Shown here: piece by piece, positions 1 to 7,281 of the stretch
Position numbering within the stretch: position 1 is the stretch's first letter
Layout: each line of letters opens with the position of its first letter
Source of the DNA: JAWHQP01 sp032586195
Lineage (GTDB): Bacteria; Pseudomonadota; Gammaproteobacteria; Enterobacterales; Pasteurellaceae
Reading direction: 5' to 3'
Assembly (NCBI GenBank): GCA_032586195.1
Contig: JAWHQP010000004.1
Location: 186,001 to 250,000 of the forward strand
DNA length: 64,000 nucleotides
Made by a program: the position numbers and the translations under genes
Notes under the pieces: model-generated
Seen by the model: the letters and a program-made list of their open reading frames with translations, nothing else
The model's database searches: none
What the model was told of the DNA's origin: nothing

Positions 1-1074
1 CAAAAAATCCGGATTATTCAGCAAATTAAACAATTAACCGGACAGTTTTTAGCGGAAAATCAGCAGAGTTTTTCTGATTTAAATAAAACTCTGAAAAATA
101 ACACCGCACTTAGCGGTATGATTATTGCCATTTCTTTATTCATTGCGCTGATTTTTATTTGGGCATTTTATCAGTTTTATATTAAAGCCAATTTAAGCTT
201 ACGTTTAGCCAAAATCATTCATGCCATTACTCGCCTGAATCAAGGGGATAATCAGCCGAGTCTGGATATTGTCGGCAATGATGAAATTACCCAGATTGCT
301 CATTTGCTTAAAACCCATATTCATTTGCTGCAAGAACGTTCAATTATTGTACAGAATTTAAAAGAAACCCAAGATGAACTGATTCAGACGGCAAAGCTCG
401 CCGTGGTGGGGCAAACCATGAGCACTTTAGCCCATGAAATCAATCAGCCGCTCAATGCTATGTCCATTTATCTGTTTACCTTGCGTAAAAAAGCCGGTGA
501 AATGGCGCTAAAAGATCATAGCGTCATGGACGCGGTGGATCACATTGAACGGCTTACGGAGCGTATTCACCGTATTATCAAAGGGTTACGTCAATTCAGC
601 AAAAAGAATAGTTCTGACAATGCGTTAGCGCCGGTTAACCTTACGACTATCATACAAGAGGCCTGGCAGCTGCTTGTCATGCGGCATAAATCCATGTCCG
701 CTGTATTAACCGTTGATGGTGATGCAAACGTGTTGGCTCAGGCGGTGTTGCTGGAACAGGTGTTTGTGAACTTATTCAATAACGCACTGGATGCCCATAA
801 AGATTCGCCGCTGATCGAGGTGAACATTCAGTTTCAGAATGAACAAATCCGCGTGAGTATTTCCGATAATGGTGAAGGTTGGGGAAATGCGGACGCCGAA
901 AAGCTAATGCGGCCTTTTTACACTAACAAAGCGGTGGGACTGGGTTTAGGCTTGGTTATTTGTCAAAAAATCATGCGGCAGTTTTCCGGCGATTTATATT
1001 TAGCTTCCAATTTGCATAAAGGCGCGGTGATTATTCTCGTCTTTCCTCTCCTTCAACCGGCTTTGACCGTATAA
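1..1074 (+). CDS. Sensor histidine kinase, DctB-like (5' end outside window)
   Basis: Membrane sensor kinase of a two-component system. The frame is open from base 1 and the first ATG (118) lies inside a transmembrane segment, so the true start is upstream of the window. Visible order: end of the sensory region, one transmembrane helix, a HAMP-like linker with NLKETQDELIQ, the H box STLAHEINQPLNAM with the phosphorylated His, the N box FVNLFNNALDAH, G1 DNGEGWG and G2 GLGLGLVICQKIM. The HEINQPL H box is typical of the DctB/NtrB-like group. It is followed 12 bases later by a response regulator, so the pair is one operon. A role in C4-dicarboxylate sensing is possible from the DctB resemblance, but the sensor domain is not in view. 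A USS at 103-111 lies inside the coding region. Confidence 0.85.
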   Translation, partial: QKIRIIQQIKQLTGQFLAENQQSFSDLNKTLKNNTALSGMIIAISLFIALIFIWAFYQFYIKANLSLRLAKIIHAITRLNQGDNQPSLDIVGNDEITQIAHLLKTHIHLLQERSIIVQNLKETQDELIQTAKLAVVGQTMSTLAHEINQPLNAMSIYLFTLRKKAGEMALKDHSVMDAVDHIERLTERIHRIIKGLRQFSKKNSSDNALAPVNLTTIIQEAWQLLVMRHKSMSAVLTVDGDANVLAQAVLLEQVFVNLFNNALDAHKDSPLIEVNIQFQNEQIRVSISDNGEGWGNADAEKLMRPFYTNKAVGLGLGLVICQKIMRQFSGDLYLASNLHKGAVIILVFPLLQPALTV

Positions 1075-1086
1075 CAGGTGAATCTC

Positions 1087-2340
1087 ATGATACAATCAAA
1101 CCATGCAAAACCTTGTATTTTCTTAATTGATGATGACAGTGATGTCCTCAATGCCTATCAAACTCTGTTGATCATGGAGGGTTATGAAACCCGCTGCTTT
1201 AGCGATCCCAAGCAGGCGCTGGCCGCCCTGCCGGCACAATGGTACGGCGTGGTGGTGAGCGATATTTATATGCCGCAAATGTCGGGCTGGGAATTGCTCG
1301 AAGCGGTGCAGAAACAAGATCCTTATTTACCGATGATTTTGATTACAGGACATGGCGATGTGCCGATGGCGATTGAAGCCGTGAAAAAGGGAGCGTTTTA
1401 TTTTATTGAAAAACCGATTCAGCCGGCATTATTGCTGCAACAAATCGAACAAGCTTTGGCACAACGCAGGATACGCTTGAATAAGCGGGAGTATCAACAG
1501 GCCCAATTACAAACCCATTTTATCGGACAAAGCCAGTGGGTTAAACACTTGCGTAAACGTTTGCAACAACTGGCTGAAATTGATTTGCCGGTGTTTATTT
1601 TCGGCGAAACCGGTACAGGGCGCACGATGGCGGCGGATTATCTTTATGAATTATCGCAAGAGCGTTTCCTGCATAAGCTTAATATTGAATTGATCGCCAC
1701 TTGCGAGTTGGAGGATTTACAAAGCAAGCTCAAAGATGTGCAATCCTGCCATCTGATTATTAAAAATATTGAATTTTTAACACCGGCGGCACAAAAATAC
1801 CTTAGTCAGTGCCTGTATCAATATAAAACCATCCGCCTTGTCGCCATCAGCCGGCATGCGCCGCAACAACTTTTAGCGGATTTCGGCTTGTTGCCCGAAT
1901 TATTTTATGCTTTCCGTCTCACGCAGATCGAATGCTTGCCGCTCGCTCATTGCAGTGCGGATATTGAACCGTTATTCCGTCATTATCTTGCGCTTATTTG
2001 TCAGAAACTCAATAAAAAGAAACCGTTAATTACAGAAACACTATTGAAAAAACTACACGCTCAACAATGGCCCGGCAATGTGAATCAATTGATTCAAACC
2101 GCCGAGTTATATGCGGTAGGCGTAGATGTGAAATCCGATCAAGTGGTGATGTTCTCCCGGGAAAGCCAAATTTCTTTAGACGAACAGATGGACGAATACG
2201 AAAAACAGCTGATTCAAGAAGTGCTTGATCGCTTTCAGGGACGCATTAACAATGCGGCACAATATCTACAGATTCCGCGCAAAAAATTGTATTTGCGTAT
2301 GAAAAAATACGGCTTGGATAAAGGAGACTATCGGGAATAA
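1087..2340 (+). CDS. NtrC/DctD-type response regulator without the sigma-54 loop
   Basis: Partner regulator of the preceding kinase. The N-terminal receiver domain (about residues 10-125) has the acidic cluster IDDD, the phospho-acceptor in VSDIYMP, and the later Thr/Lys positions ITGHG and IEKPI. A shortened AAA+ domain follows (about 145-345) with a degenerate Walker A, GETGTGR in place of GESGTGK, and no GAFTGA loop. The C-terminus is a Fis-type helix-turn-helix (FQGRINNAAQYLQIPRKKLY). GAFTGA is what NtrC-family proteins use to contact sigma-54, so this protein probably acts with sigma-70 or as a plain DNA binder. Start: ATG 1087 has AGGTG six bases upstream; a GTG at 1078 is possible but less well placed. 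It ends just before a USS and a terminator. Confidence 0.82.
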   Translation: MIQSNHAKPCIFLIDDDSDVLNAYQTLLIMEGYETRCFSDPKQALAALPAQWYGVVVSDIYMPQMSGWELLEAVQKQDPYLPMILITGHGDVPMAIEAVKKGAFYFIEKPIQPALLLQQIEQALAQRRIRLNKREYQQAQLQTHFIGQSQWVKHLRKRLQQLAEIDLPVFIFGETGTGRTMAADYLYELSQERFLHKLNIELIATCELEDLQSKLKDVQSCHLIIKNIEFLTPAAQKYLSQCLYQYKTIRLVAISRHAPQQLLADFGLLPELFYAFRLTQIECLPLAHCSADIEPLFRHYLALICQKLNKKKPLITETLLKKLHAQQWPGNVNQLIQTAELYAVGVDVKSDQVVMFSRESQISLDEQMDEYEKQLIQEVLDRFQGRINNAAQYLQIPRKKLYLRMKKYGLDKGDYRE

Positions 2341-2390
2341 AGTGCGGTGTCGTTTTAGTGAGTTTCGCAATTCCATATTGATAGCGTATC

Positions 2391-2418
2391 AAGGACATAG
2401 AAAACTATGTCCTTTTTT
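2391..2418 (+). terminator. Rho-independent terminator of the two-component operon
   Basis: Perfect 10-bp stem AAGGACATAG / CTATGTCCTT with an AAAA loop and a T run. It lies 50 bases after the response regulator and between convergent genes. Confidence 0.85.
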
Positions 2419-2429
2419 CCGTTATCGGG

Positions 2430-3386
2430 CTATTTTGCGGTCTTGGTAATCGTCTTGGATTTTTCTTTCATATTCGAAAAAATATTGGCAAGAATCGGGC
2501 CCGATACATTGTGCCAGAAGCTGAATACGGCACTTGGCACGGCGGCAATAGGGTTGAAGTAAGCGGAGGCGAGGGCGGCTCCTAAGCCCGAGTTCTGCAT
2601 ACCTACCTCAATAGCAATGGCTTTGCTGTCGGCGAGGTTAAGTCTTAAAGCCCGAGCCGCCAGAAATCCGATCAGATACCCCAGACAGTTATGCAGAATG
2701 ACCACCATTAAAATAAGCAGACCCGATTCAATGATTTTATCCTTGCTTATCGCCACTACGGCGGAAAGGATCAAAACGATGGATACTACCGAAACCAACG
2801 GCATGGCTTGGCTTAATGCGCGGATTTTGTTTTTGCACACGGCTCTGAAAATCAACCCCAGGAAGATTGGAAATAGCACCATTTTTAACACGGAAATAAA
2901 CATGTCCGATGCGTTGATATCCAACCATTCGCTTGCCAGCAGGTAAAAAATCGCCGGGGTTAAGAATGGGGCGAGCAGGGTGGAAATGGTGGTGCAGGCA
3001 ACGGAAAGTGCGGTGTTGCCTTTGGCCAAATAAGTCATCACGTTTGATGAGGTGCCGCCGGGGCAAGACCCTACTAAAATTACTCCGATGGCGAGATCGG
3101 CCGGTAAATCGAATCCTTTCGCCAAGCAGAATGCGATAACCGGCATAATCACAAATTGCCCCACTACGCCGACAACCACCGATTTGGGATGTTTGAAGAC
3201 TTCGCCGAAGTCATTAAAGGTCAGCGTGATCCCCATGCCGAACATGACCAGCCCGAGCAGATAAGGGATGGCATGCTTTAGAACCACGAATTGAGAGGGG
3301 AATTTGAAAGCAAAAAAGGCGAACAGCAAAACCCAAACAGTGAAGGTTTTACTCATGAAATTACTGAGTTTAATAAGTGTTTGCAT
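2430..3386 (-). CDS. Bile acid:sodium symporter (BASS) family transporter
   Basis: Inner-membrane secondary transporter of 318 residues with about nine to ten hydrophobic helices. BASS-family signatures are visible: MFGMGITL after the first helices, VGSCPGGTSSNVMTYLA around residue 110, and EVGMQNSGLGAALA near residue 265, which matches the second discontinuous-helix motif. Bacterial members move pantoate, pyruvate or other organic anions with sodium; the substrate cannot be read from sequence. It stands alone on the minus strand, convergent with the two-component operon. A USS lies just upstream of its start (3422-3430). Confidence 0.85.
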   Translation of the reverse strand: MQTLIKLSNFMSKTFTVWVLLFAFFAFKFPSQFVVLKHAIPYLLGLVMFGMGITLTFNDFGEVFKHPKSVVVGVVGQFVIMPVIAFCLAKGFDLPADLAIGVILVGSCPGGTSSNVMTYLAKGNTALSVACTTISTLLAPFLTPAIFYLLASEWLDINASDMFISVLKMVLFPIFLGLIFRAVCKNKIRALSQAMPLVSVVSIVLILSAVVAISKDKIIESGLLILMVVILHNCLGYLIGFLAARALRLNLADSKAIAIEVGMQNSGLGAALASAYFNPIAAVPSAVFSFWHNVSGPILANIFSNMKEKSKTITKTAK

Positions 3387-3448
3387 AATGTTTCCTTAGT
3401 TTTTCGAATAATACGACGTTAAAGTGCGGTGTCGTTTTTGCGAGTTTT

Positions 3449-4633
3449 TTAATCGTTTTTCATCGCTCCCGCCGCATGATGTTTTGCCGCACCATAGGTG
3501 AGCAGAACAAGAATCACGGTCGCTGTAACGGCAGCGGAAGAGGAAATGAAAATATCGCCTAACCCCACTAACGGCGATACGATACCACCAAAAAAGAACG
3601 GCATAAAGCCTAATAATGCCGAAGCACTACCCGCGTAACGGCGTTCGCTTTCCATCGCCAAGGCCGAAATCGGCGGCAGATTAATGCCGGTAAACAGCAG
3701 CATGGTGAAGAAACCCAGTTCCACCAGCCATACGTTCGCATGGGTCAGCAGCACGAAAACGGTGTAAGCCGCGCTGACGGCAAAGCCATAAATACCGATG
3801 ACCAAAGCTTTATGCGGGGATAATTTGCCCGCAAAGCCGGACCCCGCTGCTATTGCCGCTCCGTTCACCCCGAACAGCAAACTGTAAGCCAGCGTGCTCA
3901 AGCCGTAACCGGTCTGTAGAATGAACGGTGAGGCGGCAATATAAGCGAACATGGCCGTCAGTAAAAAGCTCATCAGCATTACGTAAGCCATAAAGGCTTT
4001 ATTCTTGAAAATATGTCTGAAGACGGTAAAACTGGCGAAGATGGAGGTTTGCAGGCGTCTTTCGACTATTAAACTTTCTTTTAAATTCAGACAGAAGGCG
4101 AATACCACCACACCCAGCAAGGCAAGAAAGACGAAAATGCCGCGCCATTGAAAGCTTTGTGCCAATACGCCGCCGAGTACGGGCGAAATAATCGGAGCAA
4201 TACTGTTGATTGCCATCAATAAACCAAAGAAACGGGCCATTTCCCGCCCCCGGTATAAATCGGTTGCCACCGCCCGTGAAATGACCACGCTACCGGCGGA
4301 AGACAGCCCTTGCACGCAACGAAAGAATACAAAGCTTTCCATGCTGCCGGCAAACACGAGGCAAATCGTGCTGATGATATAAATGAAAAGTGAAATCAAT
4401 AATGGCGCTTTGCGTCCGAATTTATCGCTAATGGGGCCGAGTAATAATTGACCTGCCGCTAAACCGAACATGGCGGAAGTCAAGCTGAGCTGGGTGAGGG
4501 AAGTGGAGGCTTGAAAATAAGCGGACAGCTGCGGCAGCGCGGGTAAATAAAGATCCACTACAAACGGGCCGAAAGCGGACAGCACGCCCAATAAAATAAC
4601 TAAAAAAGCTTTGGAATTTGTTCGTTTAGTCAT
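3449..4633 (-). CDS. bcr: Bcr/CflA family drug-resistance MFS transporter
   Basis: Major facilitator superfamily exporter, about 394 residues and 12 predicted helices. The first helix leads into FVVDLYLPALPQL, the hallmark of the Bcr/CflA subfamily, and the motif A loop GPISDKFGRKAPLL follows the second helix. These proton antiporters expel bicyclomycin, chloramphenicol-like drugs or other small molecules. Start: ATG 4633 has AGGA eight bases upstream; an in-frame TTG at 4657 would add eight residues but lies in a terminator hairpin. The gene is directly downstream of the ABC efflux operon but separated from it by that terminator. Confidence 0.85.
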   Translation of the reverse strand: MTKRTNSKAFLVILLGVLSAFGPFVVDLYLPALPQLSAYFQASTSLTQLSLTSAMFGLAAGQLLLGPISDKFGRKAPLLISLFIYIISTICLVFAGSMESFVFFRCVQGLSSAGSVVISRAVATDLYRGREMARFFGLLMAINSIAPIISPVLGGVLAQSFQWRGIFVFLALLGVVVFAFCLNLKESLIVERRLQTSIFASFTVFRHIFKNKAFMAYVMLMSFLLTAMFAYIAASPFILQTGYGLSTLAYSLLFGVNGAAIAAGSGFAGKLSPHKALVIGIYGFAVSAAYTVFVLLTHANVWLVELGFFTMLLFTGINLPPISALAMESERRYAGSASALLGFMPFFFGGIVSPLVGLGDIFISSSAAVTATVILVLLTYGAAKHHAAGAMKND

Positions 4634-4658
4634 AACAATCCTATCTGATAAAAACAAT

Positions 4659-4693
4659 AATAAGAGTGAATTCTACGAGAGCTCACTCTTATT
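4659..4693 (-). terminator. Terminator closing the ABC efflux operon
   Basis: Perfect 11-bp inverted repeat AATAAGAGTGA / TCACTCTTATT around a 13-base loop. Read on the minus strand the stem is followed by a T-rich stretch. It separates the outer-membrane lipoprotein gene from the Bcr-type gene. Confidence 0.7.
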
Positions 4694-4766
4694 TTCCGAA
4701 CAGCGGACGGTTTAGCCGAAAAATACGGATTTAGCCGGACAGGCCTGTGTTTAGACGAGAATTTTA

Positions 4767-6158
4767 TTACGGTTTCCAACCGCCGCCAAGAGCCTTATAT
4801 ACTCCGATTAGCGCCTTACTCTGGCTCAGTTCTGACTGAATCAGATTGTTCTGTACGTTGATAGCGTTCAGACGGGCATTAATGGTGCTGTCCAGGGTTT
4901 TTTTGTCATATTTGAACAGTTTTTCCGCGTCATTCGCCTGTTGTTCGGATTGCGACTTGGCTTGTCTGAGCAGTTGGATCTGACGAGCGAGAGACTGCTG
5001 CAAGTGATAGGCCGTATCTACATCTTTTAAAGCATTGAGCAGGGCTTTGTCGTAATCCAGCAGCGCTGTTTTTAAACGGGCATCGGCGGCGTTAATATTA
5101 GCCTGAATGCGTCCGTTGGTAAAAATCGGCGCTGTGATGCCGGCGCTCGCCATACCCAACCAACCTTTTAACGCTGTGTCGCCGTCAATGCTGATACGAC
5201 CGCCTTCGCCCATAAAGTTAATGCTGAATCTCGGGTATAAATCCGCTTTTGCGCTGGCCACTTTGGCTGCCGCTGCCTGCACCTGATAAGCGTAGGCTTT
5301 CAGGTCGGGGCGACGCTCCAGCAAACCTTGCGGGGTAGGGCCTAGCGGTGCGGCCGGTTGATTGGCTAAGATATTAGCACCGTCCGGGAGATTAAACTGT
5401 TGCGGCACCTCGCCTAATAGTACCGCGATAGCCCGTACTTCCTGAGCGTATTGAGCCTGTAAGGTGGCCTGACGAGCCTTGGCCTGACTGATTTGACTGT
5501 CGGTTTCGGTGACCTCGTAAGCGGTGGTGTGCCCTGCGGCGAAGCGGCCTTTCACGTATTTTGCCAGAGATTCAAGGGTCGCGATTTGCCGCGCGGCGGT
5601 TTTTTGCTGCTGCTGAATGGCTCGGGCATTTAAATAGTGTTCGGCAATATCGGCGGAAATCAGCATTTGTGTTGCGTACACCTGCTGCTGAACGGCGTCA
5701 CGGGTGAATGCCGCCGCGTCGCTGTCGCTTTGTTTCTTGCCGAAGAAATCCGGCTCCCAGCTGGCTTGCAGGCCGCCGTAAAGATTGGTGGCGGAGCCTT
5801 CGCTGTCAATGCCGAATGCGGTATCGACGTCGCGGCGGTTTGCTCCCGCGTTTGCATTCGCCGCCACGTTAACGCCCTTATCCGCTTCGCGGTAATCAAG
5901 GTTGGCATTGGCTTCGTTTAAACGGCTGAGCGCAATTTTATAATCAGGGTTTTGCTTTAATCCGCGTTCGATCAAACCGGTCAAAATAGGATCGTGCCAG
6001 GCTTGCCACCACTGGGTTAAATCCGTTTGCTGCGTACCGTTATGGCTAAAAACTGCCGGAATTGACACCGCACTTTGGCCGGAGACTTGCGTGTTCTGGC
6101 ACGCGGTCAGGCTGAGCATCGCCAACAGAGAAAGGGTAAATGTGATTTGTCTATTCAT
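4767..6158 (-). CDS. NodT/OprM-type outer-membrane efflux lipoprotein
   Basis: TolC-superfamily exit duct of 463 residues. The N-terminus MNRQITFTLSLLAMLSLTAC is a lipoprotein signal with the acylated Cys at the lipobox. Two outer-membrane efflux repeats follow (about residues 45-240 and 270-460) with NodT-type sequence such as LLERRPDLKAYAYQVQAA and long coiled-coil stretches. It is the last gene of an export operon, four bases after the permease, and would link the HlyD-type adaptor to the outer membrane. This gives a complete tripartite ABC pump in one operon. A USS (6067-6075) encodes part of the segment just after the lipobox. Confidence 0.88.
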   Translation of the reverse strand: MNRQITFTLSLLAMLSLTACQNTQVSGQSAVSIPAVFSHNGTQQTDLTQWWQAWHDPILTGLIERGLKQNPDYKIALSRLNEANANLDYREADKGVNVAANANAGANRRDVDTAFGIDSEGSATNLYGGLQASWEPDFFGKKQSDSDAAAFTRDAVQQQVYATQMLISADIAEHYLNARAIQQQQKTAARQIATLESLAKYVKGRFAAGHTTAYEVTETDSQISQAKARQATLQAQYAQEVRAIAVLLGEVPQQFNLPDGANILANQPAAPLGPTPQGLLERRPDLKAYAYQVQAAAAKVASAKADLYPRFSINFMGEGGRISIDGDTALKGWLGMASAGITAPIFTNGRIQANINAADARLKTALLDYDKALLNALKDVDTAYHLQQSLARQIQLLRQAKSQSEQQANDAEKLFKYDKKTLDSTINARLNAINVQNNLIQSELSQSKALIGVYKALGGGWKP

Positions 6159-6162
6159 TTTT

Positions 6163-7281
6163 TTAACCTTGTTTTTCTAACATTTTCTTAAAGCGGAGCA
6201 GTGCTAAACCCAGGCACAACGCGGAAACCACGGCGAGGGAAAGAAATTTTGGCCACAGCATGGTGAAATCAGCTCCACGGAATAAAATATCCTGCGACAG
6301 CAGAGCAAAGATAGTGGTTGGCCAATGCTGACTGATGGTTTGAGCCAGTTCCGGCATATTAATACGAGGCGAGGCGGAACCTGAAAATAACAGCATAACC
6401 AAATAAGTTGGCAGCATTAACAGACTGAACTGCGCCATACTCGGCGCGATAGTGGCAAGCATGACCGCCACGGACGCCACCGAGAACAGGAATAAAAACA
6501 TCCCGGCCCCGTACAGCATAAGCGAACCGTTAATCGGCACGCCGAGAAAGCCGTTTACCACAAATTTCATAGATAGCATGGCGGCAACCCAGATCACAAT
6601 ACCGTTAGCCAGAATTTTGGCAAGCAGAATTTCCACCGCATTGACCGGCATCACCAGCAAATGCTCCAGCGTGCCGCGTTCCCGTTCACGGATAATCGCC
6701 GCCCCGGTCAGAATCAGCACCATCAGCGACAGCATATCGCCGATTTTCATCGGCGGCACGAAGTAAATACTGGTCGCGTTCGGATTATACAGTGCGTTCA
6801 CCACGATTTTAACCGGGCTTGTACTGTCGGGGAGTTTTAAAAATTCACGCAGGGTTTGAGAGATATAGCCTTGCAGCATGGTGGATCCCGCCCCCGCCTG
6901 CGTCATCATAGTGGCATCCACCTGCAGTTGCAATTCGGGGCTGCGGCCCGCCAGCACGTCTTTTTCAAAATTCGGCGGAATTTCAAGGGCAAAAATAATT
7001 TTGCCGCGATCCATTTGTTCGTTTGCCTGTTCTCTGCTCATCTCCACCGGCTTTTGAAAATAAGGCTGCTGCATCGCCTCCTGCAAACGGTAGCTCAAAG
7101 CGGAATGATCCTGATTAATAATGCCGATAGGCGCACTTTTGACATCGTAGGTAATCGCGTTGGCGAGCATCCAGATCATCAGCGTGAAGACCATTATCAT
7201 AAAGCCGATCAATACAGGTTCGCCGAACAGACTTTTGATTTCTTTCCAAGTAAGAGTAAATAAAGCTTTTAACGCACGCAT
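6163..7281 (-). CDS. yhhJ: ABC-2 type permease, YhhJ-like
   Basis: Inner-membrane ABC-2 permease of 372 residues. One N-terminal helix (about 20-45) is followed by a large periplasmic region, then five C-terminal helices. The cytoplasmic RERERGTLEHLLVMPV segment before the membrane block is the standard ABC-2 signature. Its ATG directly abuts the stop codon of the RbbA-like gene, indicating translational coupling. The order adaptor, RbbA-like, YhhJ-like equals the E. coli yhiI-rbbA-yhhJ cluster, here extended by an outer-membrane factor. Confidence 0.87.
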   Translation of the reverse strand: MRALKALFTLTWKEIKSLFGEPVLIGFMIMVFTLMIWMLANAITYDVKSAPIGIINQDHSALSYRLQEAMQQPYFQKPVEMSREQANEQMDRGKIIFALEIPPNFEKDVLAGRSPELQLQVDATMMTQAGAGSTMLQGYISQTLREFLKLPDSTSPVKIVVNALYNPNATSIYFVPPMKIGDMLSLMVLILTGAAIIRERERGTLEHLLVMPVNAVEILLAKILANGIVIWVAAMLSMKFVVNGFLGVPINGSLMLYGAGMFLFLFSVASVAVMLATIAPSMAQFSLLMLPTYLVMLLFSGSASPRINMPELAQTISQHWPTTIFALLSQDILFRGADFTMLWPKFLSLAVVSALCLGLALLRFKKMLEKQG

